A DNA stretch of 64,000 nt, taken from positions 147,667 through 211,666 of the forward strand of contig CAVQUV010000009.1 of NCBI GenBank assembly GCA_963716855.1. Reading direction: 5' to 3'. The translations under genes were made by a program, and so were the position numbers. Positions within the stretch are counted from its first letter, which is position 1, and each line of letters begins with the position of its first letter. The notes under the pieces are model-generated. The model was not told the origin of the DNA, did not search any database, and saw only the letters and a program-made list of their open reading frames with translations. The DNA is from JAGVSZ01 sp963716855. GTDB lineage: Bacteria; Pseudomonadota; Gammaproteobacteria; Burkholderiales; SG8-39. Positions 54,216 through 62,514 of the stretch are shown piece by piece.

Positions 54216-55736
54216 TTGGACATCGCTGACCTTCCCGCCATTTCTCGTGTCCGCGAGCGCATCGTCGGTATCGATCGGCGCGTGCCCGTGCTCGACGGCT
54301 CACTGCGGTCCTACGTCAACTTCGACAACGCTGCGAGCACGCCCGTCTTGCGGGAGGTGCTGGACACCGTCAACGGCTTCCTGGAATGGTATTCGTCGGT
54401 GCATCGCGGGACGGGTTTCAAGAGCCGCGTCGCGACGCAGGCTTACGACGACGCACGGGAGATCGTCGCCGAGTTCGTCGGCGCGAATCGCAACGATCAC
54501 GTCGTGATCTTCGGCAAGAACACGAGCGAGGCCATCAACAAGCTCTCTTACCGCTTCCCGTTCGAGCCGGACGATGTCGTGCTTGTCTCGCTGCTGGAGC
54601 ACCACAGCAACGACCTGCCGTGGCGAGCGCGCGCCCGCGTCGAGCATATCGGAGCGGACGCGTTCGGGCGGCTGGACGAGGCGGACTTTGAGCGATTGCT
54701 GGCGAAGCACGCAGGCCGCGTCAAGCTGGTGGCCGTCACCGGCGGGGCCAATGTGACAGGTTGCATGCCGGATATTCACTGGCTAGCGAAGAAGGCGCAC
54801 GTTGCGGGCGCGCAAATACTGGTGGACTGCGCTCAGCTTGCGCCGCATCGGAGCGTCGAGATGGGCGAGCTCGACGATCCGTCTCATCTCGACTATGTTG
54901 CCCTCTCCGCGCACAAGATGTACGCGCCCTTCGGCACCGGCGCGCTGATCGGACGGCGCGATATTTTCGACCAGGGCGAGCCGGAATATCGCGGCGGCGG
55001 CACGATCGAGTTTGTCGGCATCGATTCGGTCACGTGGGCCGCTGCGCCCGATCGCGATGAAGCCGGGTCGCCCAATGTAGTAGGGGCAGTGGCGTTGGCA
55101 GCGGCGACCAAGGCACTGAAAAGCCTAGGCATGGATGCGATCGCGCGACACGAGGCCGATCTCACCGCGTACGCGTTGGAACGCATGGCGGAGATCGACG
55201 GCGTCCACATCTATGGCGACGCCGATCCGCAGCGCGCGGCCGATCGCCTGGGGGTCATCCCGTTCAATGTCGGCAATCTTTCGCACTTCCTCGTCGCCGC
55301 TATCTTGGGCACGGAATACGGCATCGGTGTGCGAAACGGCTGCTTTTGCGCACACCCGTATCTCACTCATTTGCTCGGCATGACGAAGGACGACGCCCTG
55401 CAAGTCGGCGAAAGCATCGCCATGCGCGATCTCGGAGGGATGCCGGGCATGGTGCGGATCAGCTTCGGCATGTACAACACCATCGACGAAGTGGACGTGC
55501 TCATCGGAGCGTTGAGCGCTATCGCGCGCGGCGCGCACAAAGGCAAGTACGTGCAGGATCGGGCGAGCGGGGAGTATCAAGCGCGAGATTGGTCGCCCGA
55601 TCTGGCGGCGTATTTCGAGCTGCGAGCGTTTGTCCCCGCGATCTCCAGGGAACAGGCGCGCGACGTTCGGTCGCTGAGCGAGCGAGTGAGTGCGCGGCGA
55701 ACACTAAGGCTACGCCGAGCATCGCTGGCAGCGTAA
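54216..55736 (+). CDS. aminotransferase class V-fold PLP-dependent enzyme (cysteine desulfurase-like)
   Basis: A roughly 506-residue fold-type I PLP enzyme. It has YVNFDNAASTPVL at the N-terminus, SSVHRGTGFKSR, LLEHHSNDLPWR, the PLP-binding lysine in ALSAHKMYAPFGTG, and a cysteine loop RNGCFCAHPYLT that resembles the active-site Cys loop of SufS. It is longer than SufS (about 410) because of a C-terminal extension after 430. It could be a cysteine desulfurase, selenocysteine lyase or a related C-S lyase; no Suf or Isc partner is nearby. TTG 54216 has GGAGG five bases upstream; ATG 54198 and ATG 54168 are in frame but lack a ribosome site. Confidence 0.82.
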   Translation: MDIADLPAISRVRERIVGIDRRVPVLDGSLRSYVNFDNAASTPVLREVLDTVNGFLEWYSSVHRGTGFKSRVATQAYDDAREIVAEFVGANRNDHVVIFGKNTSEAINKLSYRFPFEPDDVVLVSLLEHHSNDLPWRARARVEHIGADAFGRLDEADFERLLAKHAGRVKLVAVTGGANVTGCMPDIHWLAKKAHVAGAQILVDCAQLAPHRSVEMGELDDPSHLDYVALSAHKMYAPFGTGALIGRRDIFDQGEPEYRGGGTIEFVGIDSVTWAAAPDRDEAGSPNVVGAVALAAATKALKSLGMDAIARHEADLTAYALERMAEIDGVHIYGDADPQRAADRLGVIPFNVGNLSHFLVAAILGTEYGIGVRNGCFCAHPYLTHLLGMTKDDALQVGESIAMRDLGGMPGMVRISFGMYNTIDEVDVLIGALSAIARGAHKGKYVQDRASGEYQARDWSPDLAAYFELRAFVPAISREQARDVRSLSERVSARRTLRLRRASLAA

Positions 55737-55972
55737 AGCATCCAGCCGAGCTGGCGTTACCAGCACTAACGCGAATGGCCGCATGCCGCCAACAGCGGCT
55801 GTATAACCTGAGCTCTTAAAGCAGTCGTTCGACGGTGCTCTCGGCCCGGAGCGGGCCTTCGCTGCGCGGGTCAGAACCTCAACGGTGCCGGGATGTGATT
55901 CATACCGGGCTGCCGAACAGCCCGCTATCTGGTTTATTTCGCGTACGGCAATGCCATTCCAGTTCCAGTCCA
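55737..55972. other. gene-poor stretch inside the island
   Basis: No gene could be supported here. A 6-bp stem, GCGTTA (55754-55759) with TAACGC (55767-55772), follows the PLP gene but lacks a T-run. Short open frames on both strands look like chance. Together with the hypothetical gene that follows, the stretch up to 56512 holds little recognisable coding sequence and is less GC-rich than the core genome. Confidence 0.4.
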
Positions 55973-56308
55973 TTACCTTTCGCATCGCTCACGATCGGCG
56001 CTTTTGAACCCCTCGCTGAACTGGTCGATGTCTCTAAGAAGTTTTTCGAGTTCAATCCGCTCGTTGTCTCGGAGCAGTTCTCTGATGCTGAGGAGGCCGT
56101 CGCAATTGTCGACGGACGCCCATTTTGGATCTTGGTCCGATGTAGTCCTTGCTCGCCATTTGCCGAAGACTCTCCATTGGGGAATGAACGGGCGCAGAAC
56201 GCCTAGCGCCCTAACAATTCGCCAAGACACGCACGATTCCTCCGATTGACGCTTGCGTGAAGTGTTGCCGAATCGGGGCGAGTGGCCTTGCGTTTGATCA
56301 AAACGCAC
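55973..56308 (-). CDS. hypothetical protein
   Basis: An open frame of 111 codons whose second half has natural-looking composition (DPKWASVDNCDGLLSIRELL, then NERIELEKLLRDIDQFSEGF) and codon use less GC-biased than the rest of the window, consistent with transferred DNA. The N-terminal third is unconvincing, and the true start may lie further in. No family is recognised. It may be a small accessory or immunity-type protein, but that is a guess. Confidence 0.35.
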   Translation of the reverse strand: MRFDQTQGHSPRFGNTSRKRQSEESCVSWRIVRALGVLRPFIPQWRVFGKWRARTTSDQDPKWASVDNCDGLLSIRELLRDNERIELEKLLRDIDQFSEGFKSADRERCER

Positions 56309-56512
56309 ACGTGGTTTGGGCAGTCGCTACTCCGGGACACTTCCGATCTGACGGGACGCCGAAGGCTTGCGTGTCGGGCCAGAGCGACGTTCACGCAGGA
56401 TATTCGGGAGATTGTTAGACTCGGCCCGATCGGCTCATGCGCTGCCGCGTGTAGTTGCCCTCCTTCGGGCTGCGCAGCCCCGGGTGTTACAGGGCCTTTT
56501 TGGGAGCGAACA

Positions 56513-57172
56513 ATGCATATCATACCGAAGCAGTCGGGTTTTACCCTGGTCGAGATCGCGATCGTGCTCGTGATCATCGGCCTCTTGCTGGGCGGAATCC
56601 TCAAGGGCCAGGAGATGATCACCCAGGCCCGGATCAAGAACGTCATCAACGATTTCAACGGCATCACCGCCGCCTATTTCTCCTATCAGGACCGCTACCG
56701 GGCGATCCCGGGCGACGACGCCGGGGCGCCGACCCGTTGGACGCTCGGTGCGCCCGGTACATCGGCGACGGCCGGGAACGGCGTCCTCGAGGGCCTCTGG
56801 AACGCCCCGACGGCCAGCCCGGAGCCCGAGACGCGGCTCTTCTGGTGGAACCTGCGTTCCGCGGGGTTCATTTCGGGCCCGACCGCCCCCGCCGCACAAG
56901 CGGCCGCCCAGGCGACGAACGCGTTCGGAAGCATGATCGGCTCCGCGACCGGAGCGGGTGCGCCGACGCTCAGCCTGAGCGGCCTGATCATCTGCTCGTC
57001 GGGCATCCCGGACAAGGTCGCGATCGCCGTGGACACGCAGATGGACGACCAGAGCGCCCTCACCGGTTCGCTCCGCGCGATCATCGGCGGATCGACCACC
57101 CCGCTGGGGGTCTTGGGAGCGAACTACGTGGAGACCGGCTCCAACCAATACCTCCTGTGCCGCGGCCTCTGA
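56513..57172 (+). CDS. prepilin-type N-terminal cleavage/methylation domain protein (pilin)
   Basis: A 219-residue prepilin: nine-residue leader MHIIPKQSG, then FTLVEIAIVLVIIGLLLGG with Glu at +5, and a globular domain with DFNGITAAYFSYQDRYRAIPGDD, a pattern common to minor or orphan pilins of gammaproteobacteria and betaproteobacteria. Two Cys (SGLIICSS and LLCRGL) may form the C-terminal disulfide loop. GGGAG lies before ATG 56513; longer in-frame starts add non-pilin sequence. No other pilus genes are near. Followed by a clear terminator, so it is a one-gene unit. Confidence 0.88.
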   Translation: MHIIPKQSGFTLVEIAIVLVIIGLLLGGILKGQEMITQARIKNVINDFNGITAAYFSYQDRYRAIPGDDAGAPTRWTLGAPGTSATAGNGVLEGLWNAPTASPEPETRLFWWNLRSAGFISGPTAPAAQAAAQATNAFGSMIGSATGAGAPTLSLSGLIICSSGIPDKVAIAVDTQMDDQSALTGSLRAIIGGSTTPLGVLGANYVETGSNQYLLCRGL

Positions 57173-57210
57173 GGACCACCCAAGCACCGACGCCCGCACC
57201 GTCCTAATAG

Positions 57211-57240
57211 GCCCGCCTTCTCGTGGCGGGCTTTTCTTTT
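57211..57240 (+). terminator. rho-independent terminator of the pilin gene
   Basis: GCCCGCC (57211-57217) and GGCGGGC (57225-57231) form a 7-bp stem with a 7-base loop, followed by TTTTCTTTT. Confidence 0.85.
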
Positions 57241-57242
57241 GC

Positions 57243-57560
57243 GCCGACGAGGGCTCGCTCAACGCCTCGCGCAGCGAGGACGAGCATTACGTAATTGTCA
57301 CTTACTGGCATTCATTCGAACAGACGAGAAATCGCGCTGACACCCTCTTTTCCAACAAGTTCGAGGTGCTAGCGAAGATGTGCTCCCACACCAAGAAGCT
57401 GGGTTACGACATTGCTGGGGCAGGGAGCGCCGGAAGCGCACTAGGGCCGGTCGAAGTATCAGGCCGATACGTCCTGTGCGCCTTGGCCGTACGTCTACCT
57501 CTCTCCACGAGTCGTGGCGCCTTTCGGCGGGTGAGGGCGGGCCGAGAATCAATGGAATAG
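57243..57560 (+). pseudogene. possible coding remnant before the tRNA 3' half
   Basis: One frame is open here without a usable start. Its first part (DEHYVIVTYWHSFEQ, then SNKFEVLAKMCSHTKKLGYD) reads like the inside of a real small protein; the later part is low-quality Arg/Ser-rich sequence. I cannot name a family with confidence. It is consistent with a truncated gene at the right end of the island. Confidence 0.25.
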
Positions 57561-57573
57561 GTTACGGTTCCAA

Positions 57574-57616
57574 ACTCATAGTCCCTTGGTACCTGGTTCG
57601 AATCCGGGCGGGCCCG
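57574..57616 (+). tRNA. tRNA with CAU anticodon (Ile2 or Met), 3' half only
   Basis: It starts at base 31 (A), then loop CTCATAG with anticodon CAT (57577-57579), stem TCCCT, variable TGGTA, T arm CCTGG-TTCGAAT-CCGGG, acceptor CGGGCCC and discriminator G. It pairs with the 5' half at 48759 at every acceptor and anticodon-stem position (G-U pairs at 6-67 and 27-43). Signs of decay are A instead of pyrimidine at 48, G rather than A at 73, and no encoded CCA. No 5' half lies just upstream. Confidence 0.78.
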
Positions 57617-57916
57617 CTTCTCTACTATCAAGCGCTTTCGCGCTTGGTCCGAGCAAGCTCATCGTCCCCCGCGGGCGTCTTGCGGGACTCCCGAGCTCAC
57701 CGACACGCGGTGCAGCATGACCAACTCGGGTCGTCGACGTCACGATGAGCCGCTCTTCACCGTTCTTCACGTACCGCCCCGGAACGATGAAGACGAACGT
57801 TCTCCAGCTCGCGCACCTTACGTGGTGATTCGCGCCGAAACGTAGCGATGCGCTTGAGATGACGCCGGCCGGCCACTGAGCTAAGCTTGCCGCCGTTCTC
57901 TGAGGAGGGGGCACAC
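57617..57916. other. intergenic region before the branched-chain ABC operon
   Basis: A 7-bp hairpin CAAGCGC/GCGCTTG (57629-57646) follows the tRNA half, without a T-run. No gene was found; open frames here are antisense shadows of the tRNA. The ABC operon's promoter should lie in this region, but I see no clear boxes. Confidence 0.4.
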
Positions 57917-59197
57917 ATGGCCGTGACGCGTCGCCGTTTCATCCAAACGTCCGCGATGGGGGCAGCGCTCGCCGGCATCGCGAGCTTCTACGGGCCCTGG
58001 AAGCACGCCTACGCGCAAGGCAAGCCCATCAAGCTGGGACTTACCAACGACGCGAGCGGCCAGTTCGGCAACAGCGGGCGCGACGACCACCGCGCGATCC
58101 GCATGGCGATCGACGAGCAGAACGCGAAGGGGGGAGTGCTCGGCCGCAAGATCGAGTGGATCACCGCCGACACGGAGTCGAACCCCGCGGTCGCCACGCG
58201 CGTCGCCGAGCGCTTCATCACGCGCGAGGACTGCGCGATCCTGATCGGCGCGCTGCACTCGGGGGTGGCCAACGCCATCACCCAGGTGGCGAACAAGTAC
58301 GGCACGATCTACCTCAACACCAATTCCTCGGCGCCGAGCGAGGCGGGCGAGAACTGCTCGCGCATCAAGTTCGTGTGGGACGGCAACGGCACCAACTTCA
58401 CCAAGGCCGCGGTGAAGAACGCCGTGCAGTCGATCGGCAAGAACTGGGTGCTGCTCACCAACGACTACGTCTACGGGCACTCCACCGCGGCGTCGACCAA
58501 GGCGCTGGTCGAAGCGGCGGGTGGACGCATCGTGGAGAACATGCTGGTGCCGCAGAACACGCGCGATTTCACCGCGTATCTGCTCAAGATCCAGCAGCTC
58601 AAGCCCGACGTGGTGTCGACCGCGATGGGCGGCGACGACAACAAGGCGCTGCGCGAGCAGGTGGTGCAGCTCAAGCTCGGCGAGAGGCCGGCGTGGATCG
58701 AGCCGCAGGCCGACTGGCCCGACGTCTGGGGCGCCCCGCAGAGCCTGTCGGGGGTGTTCGGCACCACCTGGTACCACAAGCTCAACCTCCCTGGGGTCGC
58801 CGAGTTCGTGAAGCGCTGGCAGGCGGCGACGAAGGGCGATCCCGGCGCGATTCCCGTCCCGGGCAACGTCTCCTACAACGGCTACATCGCGACGAGGGAG
58901 CTCTTCCGGGCCATGGAGCGCACCGGCTCCACCAACAACATCGTCATCATCAAGGCGCTCGAGAACCTGAAGATGCCGGCCGCGGACCGCATGCAGCACT
59001 TCGACGCGTACATCAATCCGCTCACCCACCAGGTCAACCAGACGATCTACCTCGCGCGCAAGAACCCCAAGCCCGCGGACAACACCGACCACTTCGAGAT
59101 CCTGAGCTGGACGCAGCCCCAGGCGGCCGAGGACGAGGCCGCGACGGGCAAGTGCAAGCTCGTCCCGTATGAGCAAGTGCGCACGGTCGATGCCTAG
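57917..59197 (+). CDS. ABC transporter substrate-binding protein (branched-chain amino acid/urea type)
   Basis: A 426-residue receptor exported by Tat: TRRRFIQTSAMGAALAG followed by a cleavage region near HAYA. The mature part has PIKLGLTNDASGQFGN, NAKGGVLGRKIEWI and a type I periplasmic-binding fold, as in LivJ/UrtA relatives. ATG 57917 has GGAGGGGG upstream, and the ATG choice puts the twin Arg at residues 5-6. The ligand is unknown; the neighbouring panB hints at a keto acid or branched-chain compound, but only by position. Confidence 0.92.
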   Translation: MAVTRRRFIQTSAMGAALAGIASFYGPWKHAYAQGKPIKLGLTNDASGQFGNSGRDDHRAIRMAIDEQNAKGGVLGRKIEWITADTESNPAVATRVAERFITREDCAILIGALHSGVANAITQVANKYGTIYLNTNSSAPSEAGENCSRIKFVWDGNGTNFTKAAVKNAVQSIGKNWVLLTNDYVYGHSTAASTKALVEAAGGRIVENMLVPQNTRDFTAYLLKIQQLKPDVVSTAMGGDDNKALREQVVQLKLGERPAWIEPQADWPDVWGAPQSLSGVFGTTWYHKLNLPGVAEFVKRWQAATKGDPGAIPVPGNVSYNGYIATRELFRAMERTGSTNNIVIIKALENLKMPAADRMQHFDAYINPLTHQVNQTIYLARKNPKPADNTDHFEILSWTQPQAAEDEAATGKCKLVPYEQVRTVDA

Positions 59198-59202
59198 CAT
59201 CC

Positions 59203-60123
59203 GTGCTGGATTTACTTCCGCATCTCGTCAACGGCCTGATGCTGGGGCTGCTCTTTGCTCTGATCGCGCTCGGCTTCACGCTGATCGTCGGGCTGATGGA
59301 GCAGATCAACCTCGCGCACGGCTCGCTGTTCGCGCTGGGCGCCTACGTCGCGCTGCAGTTTCTAGGGCCGCGACCGCCGCTCCCGCCTGAGCTCGCCGCG
59401 GAGTGGCTGGCGCTGGCGCCCGGCTGGCGCTACGGCCTGACGCTCGTCATCGCGCCCTGTGTGGTGGGAGTGCTCGGCATCGCGGTCGAGCTCTGCATGC
59501 GCCGCACCTACGGCAAGGACCCGCTCTACGGCCTGCTCCTCACCTTCGGCGCGGCGATGGTCATCGAGGAAGGCATCCGCCTCGCCTGGGGCACGCGCGA
59601 CCACGTGCTGCCGGTGCCGCCGGGGATGAGCGGCGCGTTCATCTTCCAGGGCCTCATCTGGTCGACCTACCGCTTCTATGCCGCCGGCTTCGCGCTGGCG
59701 GTGATCGCGCTGACCTGGCTCCTCATCGAGAAGACGCCCTACGGCGCGGTGATCAAGGCCGGCGCGCACGACAGCGAAATGGTGCGGGCGCTCGGCATCA
59801 ACCTCCCGCGCTTCCGCCTCGGCGTGTTTGTCTTCGGCACCATGCTCGCCGCCTTCGCGGGCATCGTCCTGGCACCGGTGTGGGGCATCCGCCCGCACAT
59901 GGGGGTCGACGCGGTGATCCCGGCGTTCCTGATCATCGTGCTCGGCGGGGTGGGCAGCTTCTGGGGCGCGGTGCTCGCGGCGCTGCTCGTCGGGCTCGCC
60001 ATCGGCCTCACGGCTGCCTACGCCTCGGAGTGGTCGCTGCTGTCGATCTACGTTCTCCTGGTCGCGGTGGTGTCGGTGCGCGCGCGCGGCCTCTTCGGCA
60101 AGAAGAGCCTGCTGGAAGCCTGA
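59203..60123 (+). CDS. branched-chain amino acid ABC transporter permease (LivH type)
   Basis: A 306-residue membrane subunit with the LivH pattern: LVNGLMLGLLFALIALGFTL, the QINLAHGSLFALGAY loop, and GGVGSFWGAVLAALLVGLA near the end. GTG 59203 lies 5 bp after the receptor gene; the TGA overlaps the next ATG. Confidence 0.93.
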   Translation: MLDLLPHLVNGLMLGLLFALIALGFTLIVGLMEQINLAHGSLFALGAYVALQFLGPRPPLPPELAAEWLALAPGWRYGLTLVIAPCVVGVLGIAVELCMRRTYGKDPLYGLLLTFGAAMVIEEGIRLAWGTRDHVLPVPPGMSGAFIFQGLIWSTYRFYAAGFALAVIALTWLLIEKTPYGAVIKAGAHDSEMVRALGINLPRFRLGVFVFGTMLAAFAGIVLAPVWGIRPHMGVDAVIPAFLIIVLGGVGSFWGAVLAALLVGLAIGLTAAYASEWSLLSIYVLLVAVVSVRARGLFGKKSLLEA

Positions 60124-61085
60124 TGAACGAAGCGCGGCTGGTGACGCCTGCGATGGTGGGGCTGTGGCTGTTCCTCGCCAGCGTTCCGCTGTGGATCGAG
60201 CGCGCGGGGCTCTACCCGTACCTCGGCGTAGAGATCCTGATCTGGTCGATATTTGCGCTCGCCTTCAACCTGCTCCTCGGCACCGCCGGGCTCATCTCCT
60301 TCGGCCACGGCGCCTACTTCGGGGTGGGTGCCTACGCCTTCGGCCTCGCCCAGTTCAACCTCGCGGCGAACCTGTGGGTGTGCCTCGGCGTCGCCATCCT
60401 CGCCGCGGGCCTCGCGGGCCTGCTGGTGGGGCTCTTCATCTCGCACCGCCGCGGCATCTACTACGCGTTCATGACCATCGCCTTCGGCCAGATCTTCTGG
60501 ACCATCGCCATCAAGGCCTACGGCATCACCGGCGGCGAGGATGGCCTTCTCAAGATCGCGCGGCCGCCGGCCGACTTCGGCTTCGCCGCGTTCGACCTGC
60601 GCGACAACTTCGCCCTCTACTACTTCGTGCTGGCGGTGTTCGCGATGGTGGTGGTGGCGCTATGGCGCCTGGTGCATTCCCCTTACGGGCGCGTCCTCGC
60701 GGCGATCCGGCAGAGCGAGACGCGCGCGGCGCACCTCGGCTACCCGGTGTGGCGCTACAAGCTCACGGTGTTCACCATCTCGGCGGCGGTGTCGGGACTC
60801 GCCGGCGCGCTCTTCGCCATGGCGCAGCGCTCGGCGTTTCCCGACGTGATGGCGGTGAACCAGTCGGGCCTCATCGTGATGATGACGCTGGTGGGCGGAG
60901 GACTCGTGAGCTTTTGGGGACCGGTGATCGGCGTGGCGGTGTTCCTCGTCGCGCGCGACGTGATCGGCGGGCTCACCTTCGCGTGGATGATCTATTTCGG
61001 CCTGCTCTTCATGGCCGTGGTGCTATTCAAGCCCGAGGGCATCGCCGGCCTCGCGCAGGACTGGATGAAGCGATGGCGTCGCTGA
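60123..61085 (+). CDS. branched-chain amino acid ABC transporter permease (LivM type)
   Basis: A 320-residue LivM-like membrane protein: IWSIFALAFNLLLGTAGLIS, FGHGAYFGVGAYA, RRGIYYAFMTIAFGQIFW and GGGLVSFWGPVIGVAVF are conserved. It pairs with the LivH-like subunit. ATG 60123 overlaps the upstream stop, and the 3' end overlaps the LivG start by 13 bp. Confidence 0.93.
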   Translation: MNEARLVTPAMVGLWLFLASVPLWIERAGLYPYLGVEILIWSIFALAFNLLLGTAGLISFGHGAYFGVGAYAFGLAQFNLAANLWVCLGVAILAAGLAGLLVGLFISHRRGIYYAFMTIAFGQIFWTIAIKAYGITGGEDGLLKIARPPADFGFAAFDLRDNFALYYFVLAVFAMVVVALWRLVHSPYGRVLAAIRQSETRAAHLGYPVWRYKLTVFTISAAVSGLAGALFAMAQRSAFPDVMAVNQSGLIVMMTLVGGGLVSFWGPVIGVAVFLVARDVIGGLTFAWMIYFGLLFMAVVLFKPEGIAGLAQDWMKRWRR

Positions 61086-61819
61086 TAGAAGCCCAGGGCG
61101 TGCATGTGCGCTTCGGCGACCGCGTGGTGCTCGAGGCGATCGACCTCGAGGTCGCGGAGGGCGAGCTGCACGGCATCATGGGGCCGAACGGCGCCGGCAA
61201 GACCACCTTCTTCAACGTGCTCACCGGGCGGGTGAAGCCGAGCCGCGGCCGCATCCGCCTCGGCGGCGAGGACCTCGCCGGGCTCGCGCCGCACGAGATC
61301 GCCCGCAGGGGGGTGGCGCGGTCGTTTCAGATCATGACCCTCTTCGACGAGTTCACCGCGCGCGACAACGTGATGACCGCGCTGCCCGCCTTCCGCGCGC
61401 GCGGGTTCGACATGCGGCATGCGGTCGCCGGCGACCGGGCGCTCGCCGAGGAAGCCGACGCGGTGCTCGCCGAGGTCGGCCTCGCCCACCGCGCGGGGGT
61501 GGCGGCAAGACAGCTCCCCTACGGCGAGCGCCGGGCGCTCGAGATCGCGGTGGCGCTGGCGCAGCGCCCGCGCGTGCTGTGCCTCGACGAGCCGACCTCC
61601 GGATTGGGAAGCGACGGCAAGCAACGCCTGCTCGAGCTGGTGCGCGGCATTCGTGCCAAGCTCACCATCGTCGCCATCGAGCACGAGATGGACTTCCTCT
61701 TCTCGCTCGCCGATCGCATCTCGGTGATCCACTGGGGCCAAGTGGTGGCGCGCGGCACGCCGCGCGAGTTGCAGGCGAACGAGTGGGTGCGCCGCTCCAA
61801 CCTGGGGCGCTTCGGATGA
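61073..61819 (+). CDS. ABC transporter ATP-binding protein (LivG type)
   Basis: A 248-residue ATPase. Walker A GPNGAGKTTF, Q-loop in RSFQIMTLFDEFT, signature region LPYGERRALEIA (Leu-Pro-Tyr-Gly in place of Leu-Ser-Tyr-Gly), Walker B VLCLDEPTSGLG and H-loop IEHEMDF. This is the larger of the two Liv-type ATPases, with the usual LivG spacing. Confidence 0.93.
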   Translation: MASLIEAQGVHVRFGDRVVLEAIDLEVAEGELHGIMGPNGAGKTTFFNVLTGRVKPSRGRIRLGGEDLAGLAPHEIARRGVARSFQIMTLFDEFTARDNVMTALPAFRARGFDMRHAVAGDRALAEEADAVLAEVGLAHRAGVAARQLPYGERRALEIAVALAQRPRVLCLDEPTSGLGSDGKQRLLELVRGIRAKLTIVAIEHEMDFLFSLADRISVIHWGQVVARGTPRELQANEWVRRSNLGRFG

Positions 61820-62514
61820 TCCTGGAGGTCACGGACATCGACACCTCCTACGGGGAGACGCAAGTGCTCTTCGGGGTGTCGCTCGCCGTGGCGCCGGGCG
61901 AGGTGCTGGCGCTCCTTGGCCCCAACGGCGCCGGCAAGACCACTACGCTGCGTTCGATTCTGGGCCTGACGCCGCCGCGGCGCGGCACGATCCGATTCGA
62001 CGGCGCCGACGTCACGCGTTGGCCGACGCATCGCATCGCGCAGCGCGGCATCGGCTGGGTGCCCGACGACCGGCGCCTGTGCCCGACGCTCACCGTCGCG
62101 AAGAACCTGCAGATCGCCGTCAAGCGCACACGCTTTTGCGCCTGGTCGCTGAAGGATGTGTTCGGCATATTCACAGCGCTCGAGCACCTGATGCACCGCG
62201 AGGCCGAGAACCTCTCGGGCGGCGAGATGCAGTTCGTTTCCATCTCGCGGGCGCTGCTGGGCTGCCCGGGTCTCGTGCTCTTCGACGAGCCGAGCCAGGG
62301 CTTGGCACCCAAGGTGGTGTCGGATGTGCTGGCCACCGTGCGGCGCCTGAAGGCCGAAGGCGTGGCCGCGATCGTCGTCGAGCAGAACTCCGAGGTGGCG
62401 TTGGCGGTTGCCGACCGCGCTGCGGTGCTCGACCGCGGGCGCATCGCCTGGAGCGGGGAGGCCGTGGCGCTGCGGGACGATCCGACTCTGCGCAGAAAGC
62501 TGCTCGGCACGTGA
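61816..62514 (+). CDS. ABC transporter ATP-binding protein (LivF type)
   Basis: A 232-residue ATPase. YGETQVLFGVSL, Walker A GPNGAGKTTT, GIGWVPDDRRLCPTLTVAKN, signature LSGGEMQFVSISRAL, Walker B LVLFDEPSQGLAP and H-region VVEQNSEVAL. In LivF the H-loop His is replaced as here. The start overlaps LivG by 4 bp; the end overlaps the third ATPase. Confidence 0.93.
   Translation: MILEVTDIDTSYGETQVLFGVSLAVAPGEVLALLGPNGAGKTTTLRSILGLTPPRRGTIRFDGADVTRWPTHRIAQRGIGWVPDDRRLCPTLTVAKNLQIAVKRTRFCAWSLKDVFGIFTALEHLMHREAENLSGGEMQFVSISRALLGCPGLVLFDEPSQGLAPKVVSDVLATVRRLKAEGVAAIVVEQNSEVALAVADRAAVLDRGRIAWSGEAVALRDDPTLRRKLLGT

Noticed and set aside
55754..55772. Integron attC site after the PLP gene
   Set aside because: GCGTTA/TAACGC recalls attC ends, but the stem is only 6 bp with a 7-base loop, there are no inner core sites, and no integrase is present.
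48759..57616. Group I intron in the tRNA(CAU) gene
   Set aside because: Group I introns in CAU tRNAs sit in the anticodon loop after the U of the anticodon. Here the break is in the stem between bases 30 and 31, the insert is 8.8 kb of protein genes, and I could not identify a group I core at either end.
57576..57914. Protein on the minus strand ending GPPGFEPGTKGL
   Set aside because: This ending is the usual antisense translation of a tRNA T-arm and acceptor stem; the rest of the frame has no protein-like features.
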